NCBI GenBank assembly: GCA_029880325.1
Contig: JAOUOP010000011.1
Span: forward strand, 100,795 to 164,794
Direction of reading: 5' to 3'
DNA length: 64,000 nucleotides
Source: Myxococcales bacterium
Lineage (GTDB): Bacteria > Myxococcota_A > Polyangia > Polyangiales > JAFGIB01
Part shown: in pieces, positions 18,712 through 28,303 of the stretch
Layout of the letters: each line of letters opens with the position of its first letter
Position numbering within the stretch: the stretch's first letter is position 1
Notes under the pieces: model-generated
What the model saw: only the letters and a program-made list of their open reading frames with translations
The model's database searches: none
What the model was told of the DNA's origin: nothing
Translations under genes and position numbers: made by a program

Positions 18712-19482
18712 TCAGCCCGCCAGGAAGTGACGTCGGACGATGTTGAGCAGGTCGTTGGAGAAGTTGTCCATCTCGCCCGACAGCACGTTGATGCGTCGCA
18801 CGAAGTAGTTGTACGCCATCACGGCAGGGATCGCCGCTGCCAGGCCGATGGCGGTGGCGATCAGGGCTTCGGCGATGCCGGGCGCCACCACGTCCAGGCT
18901 GGCGTTTTTCTGGGCGCCGATGCTGATGAAGGAGTTCATGATGCCCCAGACGGTGCCGAAGAGGCCGACGAAGGGGGCGGTGGAACCGGTGGTGGCCAGG
19001 AAGGGCACCATCGCTTCGAGGCTGGTGACTTCATTGGCCGAAGCCCGGCGCAGGGCGCGGGCCACGTTGTCGATGTCGCCGCCGTAGTGCTTGTGGTCGG
19101 CGCCGCGCGAGTCGGCGCCTAGCACCCGCGCCAGCTCCACGTAGCCGGCGTGGAAGACGTTGGCCATGGGCGAATTGCGGCCCTTGCCGATGCTGCTGTA
19201 GAGGTTTTCCAGGCGCTGCACGTTCCACACATTGCCCTGTTCGGGGTTCCAGAACATGTGCAGGAAGTTGCTGCTCTCGCGCGCGGCCTGCTTCAGGCGC
19301 ACCAGCTTGGCGCCGATGATGAACCAACAGGCCAGGGACATGGCGATGAGCAGCAGCAGCACCAGCATCACCACCGGCGATGCGTTGAGCATCAGCTCCC
19401 ACGGGTCGAGCGCGGTGGCGCTTTGGCCGCTGGCAGCGCCGGTGGTGAGCGTGACGAGTTGGGCGAAGATCACCTGGCGCAT
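18712..19482 (-). CDS. tolQ: MotA/TolQ/ExbB proton-channel protein
   Basis: ATG 19482 is preceded by a gaggag ribosome site and gives the normal N-terminus, whereas the longer frame from 19584 adds implausible residues. The 256-residue protein has three membrane segments, including the conserved late pair with [20 protein letters not shown] (~145-165) and [21 protein letters not shown] (~180-200). With TolR it forms the proton channel powering TolA. It is the first gene of the Tol operon. Confidence 0.95.
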   Translation of the reverse strand: MRQVIFAQLVTLTTGAASGQSATALDPWELMLNASPVVMLVLLLLIAMSLACWFIIGAKLVRLKQAARESSNFLHMFWNPEQGNVWNVQRLENLYSSIGKGRNSPMANVFHAGYVELARVLGADSRGADHKHYGGDIDNVARALRRASANEVTSLEAMVPFLATTGSTAPFVGLFGTVWGIMNSFISIGAQKNASLDVVAPGIAEALIATAIGLAAAIPAVMAYNYFVRRINVLSGEMDNFSNDLLNIVRRHFLAG

Positions 19483-19621
19483 CGAACGTCGTCTCCTCGG
19501 CTCGTGAAGGCAGCGCGGCGCTGGATCGGTGTGGCCATCCGCCGCTGCGCACCCTATTGACCACGGGGCCTTGGCGGCTGTCAATCGAGCGGTCTTGGGG
19601 GAGGGGGCTGGACCTCTGGCC

Positions 19622-20122
19622 TCACCCTGGGGGCTCGGCGATGGCTCGCTGCAGCATCTCGCGGCCCACTACGCCGCTGTGGGCCAGCCGCACGTCGCCG
19701 TCGGGACCCACCACGTAGGTCGTGGGCACCACCGAGACGCCCAGTCGCTCCAGCAACTTCGGCGAACCCTGGCCCACCGGGTAGTCGATGCCGATGCGCT
19801 CGGCTGCGTGCTGCAGGGCCGGCAGCGGCAGCTCCTCGACCGACAGCCCCACCACGCGCACGCCCTGGGCGTGCAGGGCGCTGAGTACCTTGGCCTCGTG
19901 GCGGCAGGGGCTGCACCAGCTGGCCCAGAAGCTGAGCACGACCACCTCGCCGCGGTGTTGCTCGAGGTCGAAGATGCCGCCGTCGCCCAGCTCGGCGCGT
20001 ACCGGGCCGATGCGGCTGCCCACGCCCAGCGCCGGGGCGCCGCCGAATTGGCCGAGGGCCAGGAAGCCCAGCATCAAGAGGCTCAAGGCGAGTAGTAGAC
20101 GGCGGGCGCGAACGGTGAACAT
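19622..20122 (-). CDS. TlpA-like membrane-anchored thioredoxin
   Basis: From ATG 20122 the protein has an N-terminal signal anchor and then a thioredoxin fold with the redox motif WASWCSPCR (~residues 67-75) and the cis-proline region SVVPTTYVVG (~130). TlpA/ResA proteins reduce periplasmic disulfides, often for cytochrome c or for secreted cysteine-rich proteins. It stands 139 bp upstream of tolQ and may be co-transcribed with it. An upstream extension of the frame runs into the palindromic element and is not likely to be translated. Confidence 0.88.
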   Translation of the reverse strand: MFTVRARRLLLALSLLMLGFLALGQFGGAPALGVGSRIGPVRAELGDGGIFDLEQHRGEVVVLSFWASWCSPCRHEAKVLSALHAQGVRVVGLSVEELPLPALQHAAERIGIDYPVGQGSPKLLERLGVSVVPTTYVVGPDGDVRLAHSGVVGREMLQRAIAEPPG

Positions 20123-20188
20123 GGGGATGTGGTCGGGGGTGGGTGGATGGGTGCCGAGCTGCTTCAGCATAGCCCGCGGCGGCTCCTT

Positions 20189-20353
20189 TAACACTACTGC
20201 GTCAGGGTCGCGGAGGAAGATCGCGCCGGGCAGGGGATTTGTAGGGTTTGGCGGACGTCGACGGCAGGGTGGGCCCCTTTCGAGACGGCCGACGAAGCCC
20301 ACGAATCCCCTGAACAAGCGAGGACCGCCGCGACCCTGACACAGTAGTGTTAA
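20189..20353. mobile_element. 165-bp palindromic MITE-like element between divergent genes
   Basis: The ends are inverted repeats: ttaacactactgcgtcaggg on the left and its near-exact complement on the right, 26 bp with one mismatch. Weaker complementarity, including a shared caggggatt block, continues over arms of about 78 bp. The outermost TTAA on both sides could be a target duplication. There is no room for a transposase. It lies between the divergent starts of tlpA and a methyltransferase gene, so it may affect both promoters. Confidence 0.7.
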
Positions 20354-20477
20354 CGAACGCTGCGATGGGGCGCCGCGTTACACCCCTATCGTGCGGAGCC
20401 CGGTTTGCCCGTGCCCGCGCGCCGTGGCAGAAGAGCGCTCGCGCACCGGCCACCGAGGCCGGCGCCAGCGACGCAGC

Positions 20478-21371
20478 ATGCAAGCGAGCTTTCCCAGCGA
20501 TCCCGCGTCGCTCGACGATGCCCTCGATGCCGCTGAGCTCAGCGACGACACCCTGGCCGGGTCCCTACGCGTCTACCAGCGTCGCCGCGGCCACCGCTAT
20601 TCGCTCGACGATGTGGTCACCGCCTGGGTGGCCGCGCGCAGCCGGCCGGCGGCCGAGCGCGCGCTGGACCTGGGCTGCGGCCTCGGTTCGGTGCTGCTGA
20701 TGCTGGCCTACAAGTTGCCGGAGGCGCGCATCTGGGGCATCGAGGCGCAGGCCCAGTCCTTTGCGCTGTGCGGCCGCAACGTGGAGCGCAATGGCGTGGG
20801 CGCCCGGGTGAACTTGACCCATGGTGACCTGCGCCAGCAGAACCTGGGGGCGCGGCTGGGGGCCGGCAGCTTCGACTTGATCAGCGCCACGCCGCCCTAC
20901 AAGAAGCCCCACGAGGGCACGCTGCCGCCCGATTCCCAGAAGGCCCACGCGCGCTTCGAGCTGCGCGGGGGGGTGGAGGATTATCTGAAAGCGGCGGCAC
21001 CGCTGCTGGCGCCCTCGGGACGGCTGGTGATCTGCGCCGAGGCGAGCCAGCCCGAGCGCGTGCTCGCGACGGCGCCGGGGCTCGGGCTTTGTGCGCTAAA
21101 GGAGCTGCGCGTTTTGCCTGCCGCCCACTACAAGCGCCCGCTGTTTACGGTCTGGACCCTGGGCCCATGCGACGGCGGGGCGCCGAGCCCGGGCTGCGTG
21201 CGGGAAGCGGACTTCGTCGCCCGCGACCACCAGGGACGGCGCACCGCTGCGGCCCGCCAGCTGCGGCTCTTTTTTGGCCTCGATGCCGCCGAGGGCGAGC
21301 CCGACAGCCCGCGCCTACGCGCGCGTCGTCCGGGGTCGAAGGGCGGCGAGGGCGATGGCGTGGTGCGATGA
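20478..21371 (+). CDS. TrmN6-like N6-adenine methyltransferase
   Basis: The protein has the N-terminal segment of tRNA1(Val) adenine-37 N6-methyltransferases (LRVYQRRRGHRYSLDD, ~30-45), a SAM-binding motif LDLGCGLGSVLLMLA (~62-76), and a catalytic-site segment ATPPYKKPHEG (~137-147). The usual NPPY is replaced by TPPY, which may alter activity. The C-terminal extension is Arg-rich. The start was placed at ATG 20478 because upstream residues look random. The stop overlaps the next methylase as ATGA. Confidence 0.8.
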   Translation: MQASFPSDPASLDDALDAAELSDDTLAGSLRVYQRRRGHRYSLDDVVTAWVAARSRPAAERALDLGCGLGSVLLMLAYKLPEARIWGIEAQAQSFALCGRNVERNGVGARVNLTHGDLRQQNLGARLGAGSFDLISATPPYKKPHEGTLPPDSQKAHARFELRGGVEDYLKAAAPLLAPSGRLVICAEASQPERVLATAPGLGLCALKELRVLPAAHYKRPLFTVWTLGPCDGGAPSPGCVREADFVARDHQGRRTAAARQLRLFFGLDAAEGEPDSPRLRARRPGSKGGEGDGVVR

Positions 21372-22552
21372 CGCGCAGGCAGCGCAGATCCCTGTCGGAC
21401 CAGGGTGGCTCCGTCGAGGTGGCTGGCGCCGAGTCCGAGCGGCGCCTTTTGGAGCGCGCGCTCTTGGCCGGCTCCGGACCCGACGACCATTTGACCCACG
21501 GTTTTCATACCTATCCCGCGCGCATGCATCCGGGCATCGCACGCGCCGTGGTCGAGGGGCTGAGCGAGCCCGGACAGCGCGTGCTCGATCCCTTCTGCGG
21601 CAGCGGTACGGTCCTGGTCGAGGCCCTGTGCGCCGGGCGCGCGGCCGTTGGCGTGGACCTGAGCCCGCTGGCGCTGCGCGTGGCCGAGGTGCATTGTCAC
21701 ATCGCCCATGGGGCCGACCGCGCGCGCTTCGAGGCAAGGCTCGAGCGCATCGTCGACGCTTCCCTGGAGCGGGTTCGCGCGCGCGTGCCGGCCCGCGCAC
21801 CGTTGTCGGCCGCCGAACGCGCCCACTACGAGCCGCACGTGTTGATCGAGCTGGCCGGGCTTTTCGAGGAGATCGCGCGCCACGGCGGCGAGGACCGGCG
21901 CGCGCTCGAAATGGTGGCTTCGTCGCTCCTGGTCAAGCTCTCACGCCAGCGCTCCGACACCGCCGTGCGCGCGGCCGACAAACGTATTCGTAAGGGGCTG
22001 GCCAGCGAGCTGATGCTGCGCAAGGGGCGCGAGCTGTCGCAGCGCTGGGCGGCGCTCCACGCGGCGCTGCCGCCGGCGCCGCACGCGCCCGAGCTGCGTG
22101 AAGGCGATGCCCGGCGTCTGGGTGAGGTGCTCGCGGGCGAGGCGAAGTTCGACCTGTGCGTCAGCTCACCGCCCTACGGAGGCACCTACGACTACCTGCA
22201 GCACCACGCCCGCCGCTACGCGTGGCTGGGGCTCGACAGTGGCCGGCTACAACGCTTCGAGGTGGGCGCCCGCCGGCGTCTGTCGAGCGCGCGCGGCGCG
22301 CCGGCCCGTTGGGATCGGGAGCTGGGCGACTGCCTGCGTTCGATCGCCTCGCGTCTGCGACCCTCGGCGTTGCTCGCGCTCTTGTTGGGCGATGCCGAAC
22401 TCGCGGGGCGACGCGTGGACGCCGCCGAGCAGGTGGCGCGACTTGCGCCCCAGGCCGGGCTTTCGCCGCTGGCGCGCGCCAGTCAACGGCGCCAGGATTG
22501 GCGCGGCGGCAAAAGCCGGCGCGAGCATTTGCTGCTGCTCACCAAGCGGTGA
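21368..22552 (+). CDS. Amino-methyltransferase of the DNA-methylase superfamily
   Basis: ATG 21368 overlaps the preceding stop. The 394-residue protein has YPARMHPGIARAVVEGL, then the SAM motif DPFCGSGTVLVEAL (~75-88), and a catalytic SPPYGGTYDY (~262). This is the site-specific N4/N6 amino-methyltransferase pattern, with the SAM motif before the catalytic motif. About 150 residues between them could form a recognition region. No restriction enzyme is adjacent, so if the target is DNA it is an orphan methylase. RNA guanine N2-methyltransferases share part of this pattern. Confidence 0.78.
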   Translation: MTRRQRRSLSDQGGSVEVAGAESERRLLERALLAGSGPDDHLTHGFHTYPARMHPGIARAVVEGLSEPGQRVLDPFCGSGTVLVEALCAGRAAVGVDLSPLALRVAEVHCHIAHGADRARFEARLERIVDASLERVRARVPARAPLSAAERAHYEPHVLIELAGLFEEIARHGGEDRRALEMVASSLLVKLSRQRSDTAVRAADKRIRKGLASELMLRKGRELSQRWAALHAALPPAPHAPELREGDARRLGEVLAGEAKFDLCVSSPPYGGTYDYLQHHARRYAWLGLDSGRLQRFEVGARRRLSSARGAPARWDRELGDCLRSIASRLRPSALLALLLGDAELAGRRVDAAEQVARLAPQAGLSPLARASQRRQDWRGGKSRREHLLLLTKR

Positions 22553-22624
22553 TCGCGCGGCGTCAAGTTTCTCGCAAGCGTCCCTTTTTTTGACCGCCAT
22601 CACGGCTGCCACGATTGTTGGCGC

Positions 22625-23596
22625 GTGACCAACGACGAACGAGCGGAGCTGCGTGGCCGCATTCTCGATGGGCGTTACCGCCTCGGTCGGCGCATCGGAA
22701 TCGGCGGCACCGGTGTAGTCTTCGATGCCACCACCCACGACGGCAGTCGTCTGGCAGTCAAGACCCTCAGGCCCTGCTTCGTCGACCATCCCGACCTGGG
22801 CCGGCGGCTGCAGCGCGAGGGTGAGGTGGCCCGTCAGGTGCGCCATCCGGGCATCGTGCCGGTGCTCGACGAGGGCTACCTGGAGGACGGCTCGCCCTAC
22901 ATCGTGATGCCGCTGCTCACCGGTGAGAGCCTGTCGCGCCTGTTGTTGCGTAAGGGTGAGCTGCCGCTCGATCAGGCGGCTCAAATCGCAAGTCGCGTGG
23001 CGGCGATTCTGCACGCCGCCCACATGGCGGGTTATGTGCACCGCGACGTCAAGCCCGAGCACGTGCTGCTCGACCGCAGTGAGAGCGGTGACCTGGTGGT
23101 GCAGCTCCTGGACTTCGGCGTGTGCTCGAGTCGCTTCGCCCCCGCCGACGAGCGCCAGCGCGAAGAGGGTAAGGTCTTCGGCACACCCAGCTACGTTTCG
23201 CCCGAGCAGGCCTCGGGCGAGGCCAATGTCGATGGCCGCGCCGACCTCTTTTCCCTCGGCATCCTGCTCTTCGAGGCGCTCAGCGGTCGGCTGCCCTTCA
23301 CTGGCAGGACCGTATCGAAGCTTCTGATTCGCATCATCCGCCAGGATGCGCCGCGCTTGAGCGAGGTGGTGGCCGGGGTCGATCCCGGCTTCGAGGCGAT
23401 CGTGGCGCGGCTCTTGGCCCGCGAGCGCGACGAGCGTTTCCCCTCGGCGCGCGCCCTGGCGCGCGCGGTGGCGCCCTACCTGCAAGAGCGCAAGATGATC
23501 GAGCGTCGCATCGCCGCCAGCCTGCAGCTGCGTTCGACGGTCAGCGATATGGCGACCACGGTGCGAAGGTCGGCGGTGGGCCGGCAGGTGGCGTGA
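22625..23596 (+). CDS. Soluble Ser/Thr protein kinase
   Basis: The GTG at 22625 begins a 323-residue kinase with GIGGTGVVFDA (Gly loop, ~20-30), LAVKTL (catalytic Lys ~42), HRDVKPEHVLL (~140), LLDFGVCSS (~162) and GTPSYVSPEQAS (~185). It ends after the kinase fold with a short basic tail and has no membrane segment or sensor domain. A candidate promoter lies just upstream (ttgacc at 22591 with a weak gattgt-like -10). The chemoreceptor-like gene downstream is a possible functional neighbour. Confidence 0.92.
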   Translation: MTNDERAELRGRILDGRYRLGRRIGIGGTGVVFDATTHDGSRLAVKTLRPCFVDHPDLGRRLQREGEVARQVRHPGIVPVLDEGYLEDGSPYIVMPLLTGESLSRLLLRKGELPLDQAAQIASRVAAILHAAHMAGYVHRDVKPEHVLLDRSESGDLVVQLLDFGVCSSRFAPADERQREEGKVFGTPSYVSPEQASGEANVDGRADLFSLGILLFEALSGRLPFTGRTVSKLLIRIIRQDAPRLSEVVAGVDPGFEAIVARLLARERDERFPSARALARAVAPYLQERKMIERRIAASLQLRSTVSDMATTVRRSAVGRQVA

Positions 23597-23667
23597 GCCC
23601 AAACCGACCCCGGCGTGCAGATGCTTGCCTTCGCTCGAAGCGCGGCGGTACCCTAGTAAGGAGCCAT

Positions 23668-23694
23668 GCTCGGCAGTGCGCCGAGCCGCTTTTC
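23668..23694 (+). terminator. Short hairpin upstream of the chemoreceptor gene
   Basis: The arms gctcgg and ccgagc enclose seven bases and are followed by cgcttttc. It could end the kinase transcript or attenuate the chemoreceptor gene. The stem is only six base pairs. Confidence 0.35.
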
Positions 23695-23708
23695 AGTAGC
23701 CCCGCGGC

Positions 23709-25403
23709 ATGATCAAGGAACTGCTCCAGAGTAAGTACGCGGCGGCGGCCGTCCTGCTGCTGGCCATCGGCACGCTCTTCGGCGTGGTACTACCCATCGT
23801 GACGCCCTTTCCCGGTTGGTTGACGGGCATGATCGGGCTTCTCGTGGGGCTCATCGCCGGTGCCCTTTTGGCCTTTGGAGTTGGCGCCAGCAATGATGAC
23901 CTTCTGGCGCTGCGTACGGCCATCAAGGGGGCCCAGCGCGGTGAGCGGCCGGCCCGCCCCCAGCACCTGTCCAACGAGTTGGTGGAGCTCTTCGACACCC
24001 TGGACCAGCTCGGCGCTGACGTAGAAGCCCGGATGGGGCGTCTCAAGGATCTGGAGGGTCAGGTCGAACGCGGCCGCGAGCAGGATCAAACACGCGCCCG
24101 CGAGGTTTCCAGTGCCGAGCAGGAACTGAGCGCGGTAATCGACGAGATGAGCGCTGGTTTTGCCGAACACTCGGCCGGCATCGATCAGGTTTCCAAGTCG
24201 ATCAACCAGACCGCGTCCGTGCTCGACACCGTGGCCGAGAACGTCGAGCAGCTGGCCGGCAGCGCCGAGGAGAGTTCGTCATCGATTCTCGAGATGAAGG
24301 CGACCAGTGACGAGGTCAGCGAGAACATGGGAAACCTCGCTGCCAGCGTGCGCGACACCGTCTCGTCCATCGAGGAGATGGCCTACAGCATCAAGGAAGT
24401 CGCGCGCAACGTGGACAACCTCTCGTTGATGGCCGAGGAGACCTCGTCATCGATGAACGAGATGGACGTGTCCATCGACCAGGTGCAGTCCAACGCCAAT
24501 CAAACCGCGCGCCTATCGGAACAGGTGGCGCTCGACGCCGAGCGCGGCGCCGACGCCATCGGTCGCACCATTCACGAGATCAATCGCATCAAGGAAACCT
24601 CCTCCGACGCGGTCAGCGTGATCGTATCCCTGGGGGCACGCATCGAGGCCATCGGTGACATCTTGAACGTCATCGATGACGTCGCCGAGCAGACCAACCT
24701 GCTGGCGCTCAACGCCGCCATCATCGCCGCCCAGGCCGGCGAGTACGGCAAGGGCTTTGCCGTCGTCGCCGACGAGATCAAGGAACTGGCGGAGCGCTCG
24801 GCGGCTTCGACCAAGGAGATCGCCGGGCTGATCCGGACGATTCAGGAAGAGACCAAGAACGCCATCAGCTCCGTGGAACGCGGTGCCTCCACCGTTGACC
24901 GCGGCGTCGAGGTCAGTGCCGAGGCCGAGCTCGCGCTCAAAAAGATCCTCGACTCCTCCCAGAAGTCCACCAACATGGTCGGCGCCATCGCGCGCGCCAC
25001 CGTCGAGCAGTCCAAGGGCAGCAAGCAGGTCACCGACGCCATCGGTCGCATCGCCGAGACGGTGCAGCAGATCGCCGCGGCCACCACCGAGCAGGCCCGC
25101 GGCTCGGAGTTGATCATGGGCAGCGCCGAGAAGATGCGCGTAATCACCCAGCACGTCGAGCGCAGCCAGCAGGAGCAGCAGAACGCCGGGCGCCTGATCT
25201 CGACGGCCATCGAAAACATCTCCCAGATGGTCAGCAGCCTGCACAAGGCCCAGCGCCAGCAGACCCGAGCCACCCGCGAGACCGCCGAGGCGGTGGAGCG
25301 CATGCGCGATGCCCTGCGCGACAACGACCGGCGCCTGGGCGCCCTGACGGGAGCCAGCGAAAAGCTGCACGCCAGCGTGCAGCGGGGTGTGGATTCCGCC
25401 TGA
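23709..25403 (+). CDS. Methyl-accepting chemotaxis protein without a sensor domain
   Basis: The 564-residue protein has two N-terminal membrane segments (~10-60) and then goes directly into a long coiled-coil. The conserved signalling hairpin is present ([28 protein letters not shown], seen at ~335-360 in pieces such as [10 protein letters not shown]). No periplasmic or PAS-type ligand domain is visible between the membrane segments, which are joined by a very short loop. It may sense membrane state or act with a partner. A hairpin with T-rich tail (23668-23694) lies between the kinase stop and this start. Confidence 0.9.
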   Translation: MIKELLQSKYAAAAVLLLAIGTLFGVVLPIVTPFPGWLTGMIGLLVGLIAGALLAFGVGASNDDLLALRTAIKGAQRGERPARPQHLSNELVELFDTLDQLGADVEARMGRLKDLEGQVERGREQDQTRAREVSSAEQELSAVIDEMSAGFAEHSAGIDQVSKSINQTASVLDTVAENVEQLAGSAEESSSSILEMKATSDEVSENMGNLAASVRDTVSSIEEMAYSIKEVARNVDNLSLMAEETSSSMNEMDVSIDQVQSNANQTARLSEQVALDAERGADAIGRTIHEINRIKETSSDAVSVIVSLGARIEAIGDILNVIDDVAEQTNLLALNAAIIAAQAGEYGKGFAVVADEIKELAERSAASTKEIAGLIRTIQEETKNAISSVERGASTVDRGVEVSAEAELALKKILDSSQKSTNMVGAIARATVEQSKGSKQVTDAIGRIAETVQQIAAATTEQARGSELIMGSAEKMRVITQHVERSQQEQQNAGRLISTAIENISQMVSSLHKAQRQQTRATRETAEAVERMRDALRDNDRRLGALTGASEKLHASVQRGVDSA

Positions 25404-25488
25404 TTCGCCTGGATTGGGCCCGATTCGAGAGCGGCGGCACTCGGGGCTGCGTCCGGCGGGGGATTGTTGTACACCATCGGCACCCGCC

Positions 25489-26016
25489 ATGTTCAATCTC
25501 GGCATCGGTGAGCTGACCATCATCGCCATCGTGCTCATCATCGCGGTGGGCCCCGACCGTCTGCCCACGCTGATGAAGACCATCGGCAAGGGCCTGCGCA
25601 CGGTGCGTCAGGCCAGCCGCGACATCCAGAGCACCGTTGGACTCGACGAAATCATGCGTGAGGAGGTGCGGATCGAGCCGCGCGTGCAGCCGCGCCCGGC
25701 GCCTCCCAAGACGCTCAGTCGGCCCGCCAGGTCGGCTGCGAACCCGAGCTCGCAGGTGAGCGCGGAGACGGCCGCCACCAGCGCTCCCGGGGCTGTCGAC
25801 ACCGCGCCCGTGCCCGGGGAGGCGGCACAGGGCGCGCAGCAAGATGCACCGGCCGCCGCCGATGCGCCCGCCGCCAGTGCCCCGGTGCCGCTTGCCGCCG
25901 CGGGGGCCGTTCCGGCGCCGCCAGCGGCCGCGGGGCCCGTTCCGGCTCCGCCCGCGGCCGCAGGTGCCCTCCCGGCAGCGCCGCCGAAGCCGGATGAGTC
26001 GGAGGGGCCGGTCTGA
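25489..26016 (+). CDS. tatB: Sec-independent protein translocase protein TatB (or TatA)
   Basis: From ATG 25489 the protein has the classical TatA/B start: a membrane helix (IGELTIIAIVLIIAVGPDRLP), the GPDRLP hinge, and an amphipathic helix (MKTIGKGLRTVRQASRDIQ). The GP-hinge with the long tail favours TatB. The remainder is a low-complexity Ala/Pro tail with repeated PAPPAAAG blocks, unusually long. The stop and the tatC start overlap (TGATG), so both make one Tat unit for export of folded proteins. Confidence 0.92.
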   Translation: MFNLGIGELTIIAIVLIIAVGPDRLPTLMKTIGKGLRTVRQASRDIQSTVGLDEIMREEVRIEPRVQPRPAPPKTLSRPARSAANPSSQVSAETAATSAPGAVDTAPVPGEAAQGAQQDAPAAADAPAASAPVPLAAAGAVPAPPAAAGPVPAPPAAAGALPAAPPKPDESEGPV

Positions 26017-26840
26017 TGCCCGACGATCCCCACCCGCCGGTGGTCGAGCCGCCGCCCTCGGCCGAGCCGGAGCTGCCCGAGGACGTGCCGATGACGATCT
26101 GGGAGCACGTGGGCGAGCTGCGCACGCGCCTGGTGCGCGTGCTGCTCGGCATGATCCCGGGCGTGGTCGTCGCCTGGGAGTTTCGCGAGTGGCTCCTGGG
26201 CTTCCTTTTGGCCCCCCTGACCCGCGCCTGGCACAAGCTGGGCCTGGGCGAGCCGACGATCCACTTTTCCAATCCCATCGATCCCTTCGTCGCCTATTTG
26301 AAGATCGCGGTCGTGGTCGGGCTCATCGTCAGCAGCCCCTGGGCTTTCTACCAGGTGTGGGCTTTCATCTCGCCCGGCCTCTACGAGCGCGAAAAGCTCT
26401 ACGCCATTCCCTTCGTGTTGGCCTCCTCGGTCTTCTTCATCGGCGGCGCCTACTTCGGCTACCAGATCGTGTTTCCGATGGGCTTTGAGACGTTTTTGAG
26501 CATGGCCGGAATGCTGCCGGTCGACGGCGTGCGCGTGCAGCCGACGATCATGATCAACGAGTACCTGACCTTCGCCACGCGCATGCTCTTCGCCTTCGGC
26601 GTGGTCTTCGAGATACCCGTTTTCGTGAGCTTTTTGGCCCTGGCCGGCATGGTCAACTGGAAGCAGTTGCTCGACTTTGGGCGCTACTGGGTGCTGGTGG
26701 CGGCGGTGCTGGCCGCCCTGCTGACGCCGCCGGACGTGGGCTCGCAGTTGATGATGCTGGTGCCGCTGCTGGTGCTCTATTACCTCTCGGTGGGCATTGC
26801 CTACCTGATCGGTCCCAAGGTCGAAGAAGAAGAGGTCTAG
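26016..26840 (+). CDS. tatC: Sec-independent protein translocase TatC
   Basis: The 274-residue protein has the conserved HVGELRTRLVRV start (~28-40), the SNPIDPFVAYLK segment matching the family P-x-x-x-F loop (~85-96), YQVWAFISPGLYEREK (~110-125), and six membrane segments. TatC recognises twin-arginine signals and forms the core of the translocase. It overlaps tatB and is followed without a gap by a membrane-protein gene. Confidence 0.97.
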   Translation: MPDDPHPPVVEPPPSAEPELPEDVPMTIWEHVGELRTRLVRVLLGMIPGVVVAWEFREWLLGFLLAPLTRAWHKLGLGEPTIHFSNPIDPFVAYLKIAVVVGLIVSSPWAFYQVWAFISPGLYEREKLYAIPFVLASSVFFIGGAYFGYQIVFPMGFETFLSMAGMLPVDGVRVQPTIMINEYLTFATRMLFAFGVVFEIPVFVSFLALAGMVNWKQLLDFGRYWVLVAAVLAALLTPPDVGSQLMMLVPLLVLYYLSVGIAYLIGPKVEEEEV

Positions 26841-28289
26841 GTGGTTTTTGGCTCGGGCCGCGCGCCGGGGGTCGCGTCTTCGCTCGCCTTCGCCCTGCGC
26901 ACTTTTGCGGCCCGCCCCTACGCCAGCAGCGCGCTGGGCGCCGGTGTGGTGCTGTCGTTGCCCGGCGTCTGCTGCGGCATCGGCCTGCTGATGGCGCCCT
27001 GGCTGCTGTGCGAGCTCCTGTCGTTGCAGATCTCCGAGGGTCGCGGCGAGCCCGTCACGCGCAGCGCCTCGTGGTTCGGGGCCTGCGCAATTCAACTGGG
27101 AGCTGTGCTGCTGATGCTGTCGGTGGCGTGGATCGTGTGGATCGGCCTGGGCACCGAAAACGCCACCGGTGCCGAAGGGGTTCCGCTGCCCCAGGAATTG
27201 ACGCCGGCGCTGTCGGGGGTGGGTTTTGCGCTGCTGAGCGTGCCGCTGTCGCTGGTCTTCGTGCTGCCCTTCATCCACGCGCCGCTGATCCTGATCGACC
27301 GGCGTGGCAGCCTCGGCGGAGCCGTGCTCGAGAGCGCGCGGCTTACGGCCGAGGCCGGGGTGCTGCGCCATCTGTGGCTGTCGCTGACGGCCCACGCGCT
27401 GCAGGGCGCACCACTGCTGGCCGTCGTCGCCATCGGCGTCTGGGTCGCGCCCGAGCCGCTGCCCCTGTGGGCGCTTCTGTGCTTGCCGTTGATGGCCGTC
27501 AGCGTCGCCCTCGGCCAGGGCATGTTGGTGGGCGCCTACCGCCCGCTGCGCGCCGAGCTGACGCCGCCGAGCGCCGCACGTCCGGAGGGGCGAGCCCCGG
27601 CGCCGCTGACGGCGGCGTGGGTGCTTTTGGTGATGGCACCGCTGCTGTCCTTTGCGCTGCTGGGCGCGTCGCTGGTGCGGCCCTCGCAGCTGACGGCCGG
27701 CGCCCTGCCCAGCGGCGGTGAGACGCTGATCGATGAGCGCTTGCCCGGCGACGGCTCGGGGCTGTCGCTGCAGCCCCGGGGCACCACCCTCTACATCGAG
27801 GCCGACGTTTACGGAGGGCGCGTGCGGGCCAGCGACGGCGGCGGCACCGGAAGACTGCCGCTGCCGACCGGGCAGCCCATCGAGGCGCTGCGGGTGGTGC
27901 GCAGGGGCGACCTTTATGGCGTGGAGCTGCGCCAGGCCGGGCGTTCCCACCACTGCTGGGTCGATCGCGCCGGCGTGCGACTCGACGACCACCTGCCCGC
28001 CCGCCTCGCAAGCCGCCTGCCCAGCTGGGCGCTGGGGCTACTGCTGCTGTCGCTGCTGACCACCGCCGCCACCATGCTGCCGGTGCTTGCGGGGTTGGCC
28101 CGGATGCGCAGGTTTTCGGCGCGCGCGCAGGAGGGTGCCGGAGCTACCCCGCCCGCCGATGCGGTCGCCGAGTTCCGACGGCGCACCATCGCCCGCGCCA
28201 CCTGGACGGCTCTGCTTCTTTCGCCGCTTTCGCTGTCGGCCCTGTATTTCGCGCTGGGCGCCTTCCTCGGCTTCCAGCTCGGCTGGTAG
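26841..28289 (+). CDS. Multi-pass membrane protein of unknown function
   Basis: The GTG at 26841 follows the tatC stop with no spacing. The 482-residue protein has about five or six hydrophobic segments in its first 280 residues (including SALGAGVVLSLPGVCCGIGL), a soluble domain of about 110 residues (~295-400) and one or two further segments near the C-terminus. The N-terminal layout is like general membrane proteins of the DUF/glycerophosphoryl type, but I cannot assign a family. Its place in the tat operon suggests an envelope role. Confidence 0.75.
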   Translation: MVFGSGRAPGVASSLAFALRTFAARPYASSALGAGVVLSLPGVCCGIGLLMAPWLLCELLSLQISEGRGEPVTRSASWFGACAIQLGAVLLMLSVAWIVWIGLGTENATGAEGVPLPQELTPALSGVGFALLSVPLSLVFVLPFIHAPLILIDRRGSLGGAVLESARLTAEAGVLRHLWLSLTAHALQGAPLLAVVAIGVWVAPEPLPLWALLCLPLMAVSVALGQGMLVGAYRPLRAELTPPSAARPEGRAPAPLTAAWVLLVMAPLLSFALLGASLVRPSQLTAGALPSGGETLIDERLPGDGSGLSLQPRGTTLYIEADVYGGRVRASDGGGTGRLPLPTGQPIEALRVVRRGDLYGVELRQAGRSHHCWVDRAGVRLDDHLPARLASRLPSWALGLLLLSLLTTAATMLPVLAGLARMRRFSARAQEGAGATPPADAVAEFRRRTIARATWTALLLSPLSLSALYFALGAFLGFQLGW

Positions 28290-28303
28290 GCTCGGCTCGC
28301 CCG

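Noticed and set aside
22098..22628. Overlapping plus-strand frames within the DNA-methylase gene
   Set aside because: They are out-of-frame readings of the methylase, rich in Arg and Ala, with no motifs.
25608..27992. Long minus-strand frame across tatB, tatC and the membrane-protein gene
   Set aside because: It is His/Gln/Arg-rich without any motif, and the plus strand encodes recognisable Tat proteins.
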